Positions 1-6,245 of a stretch of 12,771 nt of DNA are shown piece by piece. Under the pieces are notes generated by a model. It searched no databases. It had not been told where the DNA came from and worked only from the letters and a program-made list of their open reading frames with translations. Origin of the DNA: Lachnospiraceae bacterium (GTDB lineage: Bacteria; Bacillota_A; Clostridia; Lachnospirales; Lachnospiraceae); assembly GCA_031262285.1 (NCBI GenBank), contig JAISHZ010000272.1, positions 1 through 12,771 of the forward strand, read 5' to 3'. Every line of letters starts with the position of its first letter. The first letter of the stretch is position 1. Made by a program: the position numbers and the translations under genes.

Positions 1-576
1 GAATTGGATGATGAATTTGCAAGTGAAGTTTCCGAATTTGAGACATTGGAAGAGTATCGTCAAGATATTCGCAGGCAATTACACTATGAGCTGGCAGACA
101 AGATGCGTAAGGACAAAGAAGAAGCAGTCTTAGAAGCGATCATTGAGAATGCTACGATGGATATTCCTCTTCCTATGATTCAAATGTACGCAGACCAGTT
201 GATGGATGATATGTCTAATAGAATGCGCATGAGTGGGATTTCTTTAGAGACTTACAGTAAATACTTAGGCATCACGATGGAGATGATGAAAGAGGAAATG
301 ACTCGCAGAGCAAAAAAGACGATTTCATCGGATATTGTGCTTCGCGCTATCGCACAATCTGAATCTATTGAAGTAACGGATGAAGAGCTAGAAGAGCGGC
401 TAGAACAGATAGCACAGTCAAGCAAAATGGAAGTCGAACAAGCCAGGACTGCTTTGGGTGACAAATGGAAAGAGAATATTTCGGTGGAATTGCGCAACAA
501 CAAAGCGCTCAAATTGGTGACGGACAATGCGATTGAGGTCGTAGTAGGGGAAGAGGACGCACCTAAAACAGAGTGA
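1..576 (+). CDS. tig: Trigger factor, C-terminal part (5' end outside window)
   Basis: Ribosome-associated chaperone that binds nascent chains at the exit tunnel. The reading frame is open from base 1 (Glu-Leu-Asp-Asp-Glu-Phe-Ala) to the TGA at 574-576, so 191 codons of a protein usually about 430 residues long are visible. The opening LDDEFA..VSEFETLEEY stretch is typical of the junction between the PPIase domain and the C-terminal substrate-binding domain. The rest is the long-helical, Glu/Lys/Met-rich C-terminal domain, including an IPLPMIQ segment. The ribosome-binding tail and PPIase domain lie upstream of the window. The acidic C-terminal tail is also usual. Its place immediately before clpP and clpX matches the conserved Firmicutes order. 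Identification rests on sequence pattern and synteny, and I am confident of it. Confidence 0.95.
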   Translation, partial: ELDDEFASEVSEFETLEEYRQDIRRQLHYELADKMRKDKEEAVLEAIIENATMDIPLPMIQMYADQLMDDMSNRMRMSGISLETYSKYLGITMEMMKEEMTRRAKKTISSDIVLRAIAQSESIEVTDEELEERLEQIAQSSKMEVEQARTALGDKWKENISVELRNNKALKLVTDNAIEVVVGEEDAPKTE

Positions 577-588
577 AGCAAAATGGGT

Positions 589-604
589 GTGCGCTAAAGC
601 GCAC
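589..604 (+). repeat. Perfect hairpin H1 after tig (first copy of duplicated cassette)
   Basis: GTGCGCTAAAGCGCAC is a perfect inverted repeat (7-bp arms, 2-nt centre; realistically a 6-bp stem with a TAAA loop) 13 bases after the tig stop. No T-run follows, so it is not a standard intrinsic terminator. The core GCGCTAAAGCGC recurs exactly at 659-670. Each copy is followed 5-7 bases later by AGGAGAAAAT, so hairpin and ribosome binding site appear to have been duplicated together. Confidence 0.75.
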
Positions 605-619
605 GGGACAGGAGAAAAT

Positions 620-642
620 GTGAAAGTAAAGAGCACTTTCAC
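620..642 (+). repeat. Hairpin H2 in the clpP leader
   Basis: GTGAAAG (620-626) pairs perfectly with CTTTCAC (636-642) around a 9-nt loop. The 5' arm begins on the candidate GTG start of the leader ORF, so folding would hide that start. There is no T-run after it. It lies between the two copies of the GCGCTAAAGCGC hairpin. Confidence 0.5.
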
Positions 643-679
643 GTATGGATTAAAATATGCGCTAAAGCGCATAAGTTAG
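620..679 (+). CDS. Possible 19-codon leader peptide upstream of clpP
   Basis: A GTG start at 620 reads [19 protein letters not shown] and stops at TAG 677-679. The GTG sits five bases after AGGAG (610-614), exactly where the clpP ATG sits after its own AGGAG (678-682), because the two sites are duplicate copies. The TAG shares bases with the clpP Shine-Dalgarno, so terminating ribosomes would sit on it, which suggests translational coupling. The peptide is strongly basic (five Lys, one Arg, no acidic residue). An ATG two bases earlier (618) is followed at once by TGA, so only the GTG frame is open. No homologue is recognised. The alternative is a chance ORF created by the duplication. Confidence 0.35.
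   Translation: MKVKSTFTYGLKYALKRIS
656..673 (+). repeat. Perfect hairpin H3 just before the clpP ribosome binding site
   Basis: TATGCGCTAAAGCGCATA is an 18-base perfect inverted repeat (8-bp arms) ending four bases before AGGAG of clpP (678-682). It is the second copy of the H1 core. Its closeness to the Shine-Dalgarno suggests a role in clpP translation or mRNA processing or stability. That role is inferred, and the hairpin itself is seen directly. Confidence 0.75.
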
Positions 680-687
680 GAGAAAAT

Positions 688-1287
688 ATGAGTTTAGTGC
701 CTTATGTTGTGGAGCAGACAAGCAAGGGGGAGCGTTCTTATGATATTTTCTCCCGATTGTTGAAAGATCGAATTATTTTTTTGGGAGAAGAAGTGAACGA
801 TACCACAGCTAGCTTGGTAGTAGCGCAGATGCTTTTTTTGGAAGCGGAAGATTCTGAAAAGGATATCCATCTGTATATCAATAGTCCCGGCGGCAGTATT
901 TCAGCCGGTATGGCGATTTATGATACGATGAACTACATCAAATGTGATGTCTCTACTGTTTGTATCGGTATGGCGGCAAGTATGGGAGCGTTTTTGCTTG
1001 CGGGCGGAGCCAAAGGAAAGCGTTTCGCACTTCCCAACGCAGAAGTGATGATTCATCAACCTTTAGGCGGGACACAAGGGCAAGCGACGGAGATCGAAAT
1101 TGCTGCAAAACACATTTTAAAAACAAGAGAAAAGTTGAATCGTATATTAGCGGAGAATACAGGCAAAGATGTAGAAGTGATCAGTGTGGACGTGGAGCGT
1201 GACAATTGGAAATCTGCCGAGGAAGCCAAAGAGTATGGATTGGTGGACAAGGTGATTACCTATCACGCACTGCAGGTCGTTGAATAA
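688..1287 (+). CDS. clpP: ATP-dependent Clp protease proteolytic subunit ClpP
   Basis: Serine peptidase of family S14 that forms the tetradecameric chamber fed by ClpX or ClpC. The 199 residues are a normal length. The catalytic triad is visible: Ser98 in GMAASMG, His123 in MIHQP and Asp172 in VERDNW. The oxyanion-region motif SPGGS is at 66-70. The N-terminus [19 protein letters not shown] is the usual processed and axial-loop region. The ATG at 688 follows AGGAG (678-682) with five bases between. Upstream are two copies of a hairpin/ribosome-binding-site cassette and a possible leader ORF. I see no CtsR or CIRCE operator. clpX follows 24 bases later, so the two are surely co-transcribed. 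Confidence 0.98.
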   Translation: MSLVPYVVEQTSKGERSYDIFSRLLKDRIIFLGEEVNDTTASLVVAQMLFLEAEDSEKDIHLYINSPGGSISAGMAIYDTMNYIKCDVSTVCIGMAASMGAFLLAGGAKGKRFALPNAEVMIHQPLGGTQGQATEIEIAAKHILKTREKLNRILAENTGKDVEVISVDVERDNWKSAEEAKEYGLVDKVITYHALQVVE

Positions 1288-1311
1288 GCGATTCAGAAAG
1301 CAGGAGTAAAA

Positions 1312-2580
1312 ATGGCAGGAAAGACATCCATTGGAGATATTAGATGCTCTTTTTGTAACAAATCGCAGACACAGGTACGTAAGCTAATCGCAGGACCTTC
1401 GGGAGTATATATCTGCGACGAATGTATCGAGATTTGTAATGATATACTGGAAGAAGAATTGGAAAGCAGCGATCAAGACGATTTGCCGCAATCAACGCAC
1501 ATTAATTTGCTGAAGCCCAAAGAAATCAAAGAATTTTTGGATGAATATGTGATTGGACAGGACCGCGCGAAAAAGGTGCTTTCTGTGGCAGTATACAATC
1601 ATTATAAGAGAGTCATGGCAGCGAAAAGCATTGATGATGTAGAGTTGCAGAAAAGCAATATTATCATGATCGGACCGACCGGGTGCGGGAAGACATATCT
1701 AGCTCAAACCTTGGCGAAGATTATCAATGTACCATTTGCGATAGCGGATGCAACGACTTTGACGGAAGCCGGTTATGTAGGCGAGGATGTCGAAAATATA
1801 CTGCTGAAACTCGTGCAAGCTGCCGATTATGATATTGAGCGAGCGCAATACGGTATCGTATACATCGACGAAATTGATAAAATAACCAAAAAAGGGGAGA
1901 ATGTCTCCATTACGCGCGATGTTTCGGGAGAAGGGGTGCAGCAAGCGCTTTTGAAGATTATTGAAGGTACGATTGCCAGCGTTCCGCCGCAAGGAGGGCG
2001 TAAACATCCTCATCAGGAACTCATTCAAGTCGATACGACGAATATCCTGTTTCTGTGTGGCGGTGCTTTTGATGGATTGGATAAGATTGTCGAGACGAGA
2101 TTGGATCGCAAGGCGATCGGATTCAACACTCAACTGGTACAGAAAACTACCCGCGAAATGGGGGAGTTGCTTGCAGAGGTGACACCGCAGGATCTTGTGA
2201 AATTTGGATTGATTCCCGAGTTTGTAGGACGTGTTCCCATTCATGTAAGCTTACAAGGTTTAGACAAAGAAGCATTGGTGCGGATTTTGAAAGAACCAAA
2301 GAACGCATTAATCAAACAATACAAGAAATTGTTCCGATTAGATTATGTGGATCTTAACTTTGAAGACGAGGCAATTATTGCGATCGCAGATAAAGCATTC
2401 GAACAAAAAACCGGAGCACGAGGGTTACGATCCATTATGGAAAATGCAATGATGGATTTGATGTATCAGATTCCATCCGACGAAAGTATTGAGTCTTGTG
2501 TTATTACCAAAGAAGCGGTGGAACAAAAAGACTCACCTTTGGTAGTATATCGAGAAGACGGTATGAAAAAAGCAAAATAA
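1312..2580 (+). CDS. clpX: ATP-dependent Clp protease ATP-binding subunit ClpX
   Basis: AAA+ unfoldase that recognises tagged or damaged proteins and threads them into ClpP. The 422 residues carry every expected element. The N-terminal zinc-binding domain has Cys12, Cys15, Cys35 and Cys38. Walker A is GPTGCGKT (121-128), the pore-1 loop is GYVG (154-157) and Walker B is IVYIDEID (182-189). The RKH loop is at 230-232, and the IGF tripeptide that docks on ClpP is at 269-271. The EFVGR arginine-finger region is at 303-307 and sensor 2 is GARGLR (368-373). The ATG at 1312 has AGGAG five bases upstream. An intrinsic terminator begins 17 bases after the stop, so it likely closes the tig-clpP-clpX transcript. 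Confidence 0.98.
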   Translation: MAGKTSIGDIRCSFCNKSQTQVRKLIAGPSGVYICDECIEICNDILEEELESSDQDDLPQSTHINLLKPKEIKEFLDEYVIGQDRAKKVLSVAVYNHYKRVMAAKSIDDVELQKSNIIMIGPTGCGKTYLAQTLAKIINVPFAIADATTLTEAGYVGEDVENILLKLVQAADYDIERAQYGIVYIDEIDKITKKGENVSITRDVSGEGVQQALLKIIEGTIASVPPQGGRKHPHQELIQVDTTNILFLCGGAFDGLDKIVETRLDRKAIGFNTQLVQKTTREMGELLAEVTPQDLVKFGLIPEFVGRVPIHVSLQGLDKEALVRILKEPKNALIKQYKKLFRLDYVDLNFEDEAIIAIADKAFEQKTGARGLRSIMENAMMDLMYQIPSDESIESCVITKEAVEQKDSPLVVYREDGMKKAK

Positions 2581-2596
2581 GAATGCGGAGAAATCC

Positions 2597-2625
2597 AAAA
2601 TGCCGTCCGTAGGACGGCATTTTTT
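2597..2625 (+). terminator. Intrinsic terminator after clpX
   Basis: AATGCCGTCC (2599-2608), loop GTA, GGACGGCATT (2612-2621), then T to 2625. The 10-bp perfect stem, extended to 12 by A/T pairs, runs straight into the T-run. This is a textbook Rho-independent terminator reading in the clpX direction. Confidence 0.9.
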
Positions 2626-2742
2626 GCCGATTCGTAGGACGGCATTTTTATAAATTTGTAGGACGCAATTTTTACAGATTTGTAGGATTGCAATTTTTAC
2701 GATTCGTAGCATGGCATTATTTGATAATTCGTAGGAATGCAC
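2607..2742 (+). repeat. About six degenerate 24-bp tandem repeats derived from the clpX terminator 3' arm
   Basis: The motif T(C/T)GTAGGA followed by a GGCATTTTT-like block recurs with starts near 2608, 2632, 2656, 2680, 2704 and 2729, giving periods of 24, 24, 24, 24 and 25. The first unit is the 3' arm plus T-run of the terminator at 2597-2625. Later units lose the matching 5' arm, so only unit 1 makes a strong hairpin. Similarity decays towards engB: the later units read GACGCAATTTTT, GATTGCAATTTTT, CATGGCATTATTT and GAATGCAC. The block fills nearly the whole clpX-engB spacer and pushes engB about 175 bases away. Confidence 0.85.
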
Positions 2743-2756
2743 ACAGAGGGAAGCAC

Positions 2757-3479
2757 ATGATAATTAAAGAGGCGGTATTGGAGACCGTATGCGGGATTCA
2801 AAGCAAATTTCCGGCAAACCTGTATCCGGAAGTAGCATTTGCGGGTAGAAGCAATGTAGGAAAATCTTCACTGATAAACGCTTTGATGAATCGCAAATCA
2901 CTGGCACGAACGAGTTCAAAGCCGGGAAAGACACAGACGATCAACTATTATAAAATCAACCAAGAGCTTTTTTTGGTGGATTTACCCGGTTACGGATATA
3001 CCAATGCAGCGATTGAGACAAGGGAACAATGGGGACAGATGACGCAGCGTTATCTTTATCAATCGAAACAATTGAGAGAAATCTTTCTTTTGCTGGACAT
3101 TCGGCACGCACCTAGTGAAAATGACTGTATGATGTATGATTGGATTTTGGCGCAGGGCTATCGCCCGACATTGATCGCCACCAAGATGGACAAAGTGAAA
3201 CGCAGTCAGGTAAACGCACAAGTAAAATTGATTCTTCATACCTTAAAGGCAGCAGCAAATACAGTTTGCATCCCTTTTTCTTCTATGACAAAGGATGGAA
3301 GAGAAGAGATCTATAAGCGATTAGAAGATCTCATACAGAAGACACCGGTTGAGTTACAGAGAATGAAAGAAAGAGAACTTTCAATCCCCTTGATGGATAC
3401 GCCTGTCTTTGGTGCACATATAGGAACATCGATGATCGACGAAAATAGGGAAGGAGTAAATGATGTTGAAATATTGTAA
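2757..3479 (+). CDS. engB: Ribosome biogenesis GTPase EngB (YsxC/YihA)
   Basis: Essential GTPase needed for 50S subunit assembly. The 240-residue product shows G1 GRSNVGKS (30-37), the switch I region with PGKTQTINYY (56-65), G3 DLPG (75-78), G4 TKMD (142-145) and a G5-like SSM (175-177). I chose ATG 2757 because AGAGGGA lies six bases upstream and the product starts with the usual short strand before EVAFAGRSNVGKSS. The longer in-frame start at 2688 would read through the repeat block. EngB proteins are usually about 195-200 residues, so residues from about 200 to 240 form an extra C-terminal tail with no motif I recognise. The 3' end overlaps the next gene by about 17 bases, so the two are translationally coupled. 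Confidence 0.95.
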   Translation: MIIKEAVLETVCGIQSKFPANLYPEVAFAGRSNVGKSSLINALMNRKSLARTSSKPGKTQTINYYKINQELFLVDLPGYGYTNAAIETREQWGQMTQRYLYQSKQLREIFLLLDIRHAPSENDCMMYDWILAQGYRPTLIATKMDKVKRSQVNAQVKLILHTLKAAANTVCIPFSSMTKDGREEIYKRLEDLIQKTPVELQRMKERELSIPLMDTPVFGAHIGTSMIDENREGVNDVEIL

Positions 3480-4635
3480 AGCGTTGGTGAATTTGGCGAT
3501 CACAGTGGCGATCATCGCAGCAACGATTTTTTTACTGCCGAAGTTTTTATTGTTTTTTTCTCCTTTTCTGGTTGGATGGATCGTGGCGATGATTGCAGCA
3601 CCTTTTGTACAGTTTTTTGAAAAAAAGCTGAAAATCAAAAGAAAAATGGGAAGTGCAGTTGTGATTATCGTCGTAATTGGACTCGTGATATTGGTATTGT
3701 ATCTACTTGGCGCGAAACTGATAGAAGAGGGGATTGCATTTGTCGCAGCATTACCATCGATGGTGGAAAGCATTCGTGGTGAATTTGTACAAATTGGCAA
3801 GAATTTGACGATCGTATATGATCGTTTTCCGCCCAATATGCAAGAAACACTTCAAACGATCTGGTCAGAAGCGAGCCATTCCGTTGGAACGATCATGGGA
3901 GATATCGGATCGCCTACGATCGCGGCGGTAGGAAACTTTGCGAAAAGTCTTCCGTCTGTGATTATCGCGGTAATTATGTCCTTACTGTTTTCCTATTTCT
4001 ATGTGGCAGATCGATCGATTGTAACGAACTTTTTGCGTAAAGTGATACCGAAGTCTGTTCGAGATACTTTTTTGGTCATTAAAAATAGTCTCGCGAAAGG
4101 AATAGGCGGATATTTTAAGGCACAGTTCAAAATAGAAATCGGGATGTATATCCTGTTGGTCATCGGATTGAGTATCTTGAAAGTGGACTACTCCCTTTTG
4201 ATTGCGCTTGGGATCGCTATTTTGGATTTCATACCTTTTTTTGGTACAGGAACAATCATGGTACCGTGGGCGATCATCGAAATCTTAGGTACCGATTACA
4301 CCATGGCAGTAGGTCTACTGATCATTTGGGGAGTAGGGCAGTTGATACGGCAAATCATTCAACCCAAAATGGTCGGTGATTCTATCGGCGTCGCACCGAT
4401 TCCCACGATTATTTTGCTTTATATAGGCTTTAAAGTCGGTGGGGTCTTAGCAATGATTTTTGCGGTACCCGTCGGACTTGCTTTGTACACGATGTACCAA
4501 GAAGGGATTTTTCATACCTCAATCACAAGCATCAAACTATTGTTGGCAGGCATTAATCATTTCCGTAAATTTCAACGATGCGATTTGGAAATCTTGCAGA
4601 AAGAAGACACCGAGGAACAGGAAGAAGGCAAGTAA
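3463..4635 (+). CDS. AI-2E/YtvI-family multi-pass membrane permease
   Basis: Integral membrane protein of the AI-2E transporter family (PF01594), closest in look to the sporulation-associated YtvI branch. Family signatures are LDFIPFFGTGTIMVPW (near residues 255-270) and QPKMVGDSIGVAP (near 300-312). Hydrophobic segments sit near residues 8-26, 30-48, 63-83, 160-180, 220-240, 243-262, 275-295 and 315-345, with the usual large hydrophilic loop between TM3 and TM4. The C-terminal tail is charged and Glu-rich. Starts at 3460 and 3463 are both possible. I favour 3463 because GGGAAGGAG ends six bases before it, against only three for 3460. The substrate is unknown: family members are variously linked to signal-molecule or Na+/Li+ transport, and nothing here decides it. 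Overlap with engB implies one transcript. Confidence 0.88.
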   Translation: MLKYCKALVNLAITVAIIAATIFLLPKFLLFFSPFLVGWIVAMIAAPFVQFFEKKLKIKRKMGSAVVIIVVIGLVILVLYLLGAKLIEEGIAFVAALPSMVESIRGEFVQIGKNLTIVYDRFPPNMQETLQTIWSEASHSVGTIMGDIGSPTIAAVGNFAKSLPSVIIAVIMSLLFSYFYVADRSIVTNFLRKVIPKSVRDTFLVIKNSLAKGIGGYFKAQFKIEIGMYILLVIGLSILKVDYSLLIALGIAILDFIPFFGTGTIMVPWAIIEILGTDYTMAVGLLIIWGVGQLIRQIIQPKMVGDSIGVAPIPTIILLYIGFKVGGVLAMIFAVPVGLALYTMYQEGIFHTSITSIKLLLAGINHFRKFQRCDLEILQKEDTEEQEEGK

Positions 4636-4770
4636 CGGATCTGTGGATGAAACATAAAAAGCTACCATATGATACCACATTGAAGATATCCACATTTTAT
4701 GATAGGATGAAAGATACGAGTATCTACATGGCATCAGTCGCTGTTAGGGACGACGGAATGTGAGGATAGA
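4636..4770 (+). other. Spacer between the permease gene and paaK 1
   Basis: There is no gene in these 135 bases. A 14-base palindrome AGATAC-GA-GTATCT lies at 4712-4725. A TATGAT that could serve as a -10 box is at 4698-4703, but I find no good -35 at the right distance, so a promoter here is only a weak possibility. No intrinsic terminator separates the permease gene from paaK 1. Confidence 0.4.
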
Positions 4771-6072
4771 ATGATCTGGTCTAAAGAAGAGACATTGACA
4801 AGGAAAGAAATCGAAACCATTCAATTGGAACGACTCAAAGAAACAGTTCACCGAGTATGGGAAAAAGTTCCCTATTATCGAGCAAAAATGGAAGAGGCGA
4901 AAGTAAAACCGGAGGACATCACCTGCCTTAGCGATTTGGCCAGACTTCCCTTTGTAACCAAACAAGATATGCGTGATACCTATCCATTCGGATTATTTGC
5001 AGTACCAAAAGACAAGCTATCGCGCATTCATGCCTCAAGCGGAACGACCGGTAAGCCGACTGTCGTCGGCTATACCAAAAAAGATCTGGATGTATGGACA
5101 GACAGCGTCGCAAGAATCGCAGCGATGGGTGGAGCGACTAGCCGGGATGTGGCGCAGATTTGTTTTGGGTATGGAATGTTTACAGGAGCCTTGGGATTGC
5201 ACTACGGATTGGAAAAAATAGGAGCCGCTATCGTGCCTTCTTCCACCGGCAATTCCGAGAAGCAAATCCTATATATGAAAGATTTTGGAACCACATTACT
5301 CGTGGCCACACCATCCTATGCATTGCGCTTGGCAGAAGTGGCGATGCAGATGGGATTAGATCCGAAGAAGGACTTGCAGGTCAAAATAGGTCTCTTTGGA
5401 AGCGAATTACTGACCGACGCCATGCGTGCGGAGGCACATAAACTATGGGGTGATGAAATGTTGGTCACCTCCAATTACGGTATGAGCGAACTCAATGGTC
5501 CAGGGATCTCCGGAGAATGCGAGTACTTGTGTGGGATGCATGTCAATGAAGATTATTTCATTCCGGAAGTCATTGACTCAAAGACCGGGGAAGTCCTACC
5601 GGAAGGAGAATGGGGAGAACTGGTGATTACTTGTATTTACAAAGAAAGCCTCCCGCTCATACGGTATCGCACCAAGGATATTACACGTCTGACCTATGAA
5701 CCTTGCCGTTGCGGACGCACTTTGTGCCGGATGGAAAACCTCCACGGTCGTACAGACGATATGATGAAGATACGAGGCGTCAATGTATTCCCCAGTCAGA
5801 TAGAAGAAGTTGTATTAAGCGTTGAGGAAATAGGACCTCATTATGAAATCGTATTGACGAGAAAAGATCACGCAGATCGCATGGAAATACGAGTAGAACT
5901 ATTAAAAACGACCGATTCCTATCGAGAACTCGAACAAATTGAAAAGAAAATTCGCGGAAAATTGAAAACGATGTTAGGACTGGACGCAAAAATCAGTTTA
6001 GAGTCGCCCAATACATTGCAACGATTTGAAGGGAAAGCCAAACGTATTAACGACCTAAGAGCAGGGATATAA
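4771..6072 (+). CDS. paaK: Phenylacetate-CoA ligase, copy 1
   Basis: AMP-forming aryl-acid CoA ligase: arylacetate + ATP + CoA gives aryl-acetyl-CoA + AMP + PPi, in the cytoplasm. At 433 residues it is normal for PaaK. The ATP-binding loop SSGTTGKPT is at 89-97, the adenylation motif YGMSE at 236-240 and RYRTKD at 298-303. The hinge with GRTDDM and [11 protein letters not shown] spans 326-345, and the C-terminal Lys region EGKAKR lies near 418-425. Cysteines in GEC/YLC (250, 254) and CRCG (312, 314) could form a metal site, which is inference. GAGGA lies four bases before the ATG. The gene stands alone between two spacers of 135 and 173 bases, just ahead of iorA. It is clearly a paralogue of the ligase at 8680, and substrate preference cannot be read from the sequence. 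Confidence 0.93.
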   Translation: MIWSKEETLTRKEIETIQLERLKETVHRVWEKVPYYRAKMEEAKVKPEDITCLSDLARLPFVTKQDMRDTYPFGLFAVPKDKLSRIHASSGTTGKPTVVGYTKKDLDVWTDSVARIAAMGGATSRDVAQICFGYGMFTGALGLHYGLEKIGAAIVPSSTGNSEKQILYMKDFGTTLLVATPSYALRLAEVAMQMGLDPKKDLQVKIGLFGSELLTDAMRAEAHKLWGDEMLVTSNYGMSELNGPGISGECEYLCGMHVNEDYFIPEVIDSKTGEVLPEGEWGELVITCIYKESLPLIRYRTKDITRLTYEPCRCGRTLCRMENLHGRTDDMMKIRGVNVFPSQIEEVVLSVEEIGPHYEIVLTRKDHADRMEIRVELLKTTDSYRELEQIEKKIRGKLKTMLGLDAKISLESPNTLQRFEGKAKRINDLRAGI

Positions 6073-6245
6073 CGACGATTACCCAGACACTATAGCAAGT
6101 ATAAACATATTCAATTTTTTATGTTTCCACTATGAGTTTGTATAAACATTACTGTGATTCGGCGAATCAATGACATGAGTTTAAATCATTTGTACCGGAA
6201 ACTATCAATCAATAACAACCGGTTCACTGATCAAAAGGAGTAAAG
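6073..6245 (+). other. Spacer upstream of iorA, probable regulatory region
   Basis: This 173-base gene-free stretch contains a 15-base palindrome (6155-6169) and a 10-base direct repeat GTATAAACAT at 6099-6108 and 6140-6149. An AACCGGTT palindrome lies at 6217-6224. The iorA ribosome binding site AAAAGGAG is at 6233-6240. The stretch is AT-rich, but I could not place a convincing -35/-10 pair. Confidence 0.45.
6155..6169 (+). promoter_or_regulatory. 15-base palindrome, candidate operator for the ior genes
   Basis: TGATTCGGCGAATCA is perfectly symmetric around G6162. It lies 76 bases before the iorA start and 13-15 bases after a TATAAA-containing direct repeat, a sensible place for a repressor or activator site. 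The palindrome is seen directly and its function is inferred. Confidence 0.35.

Noticed and set aside
577..687. CtsR or CIRCE heat-shock operator upstream of clpP
   Set aside because: Looked for AGTCAAA heptads and TTAGCACTC-N9-GAGTGCTAA. Neither is present, and the hairpins there have different sequences.
1699..2244. 181-codon minus-strand ORF inside clpX
   Set aside because: Antisense shadow of the conserved AAA+ domain, with no ribosome binding site and no recognised family.
2533..2742. Minus-strand ORF encoding an 8-residue repeat (LRI.K.. pattern)
   Set aside because: The peptide period is simply the 24-bp DNA repeat read in frame. It runs antisense through the clpX end and its terminator, and has no ribosome binding site or recognisable protein pattern.
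6073..6245. T-box or other riboswitch before iorA
   Set aside because: No T-box consensus, no terminator/antiterminator pair and no long conserved-looking fold could be found.
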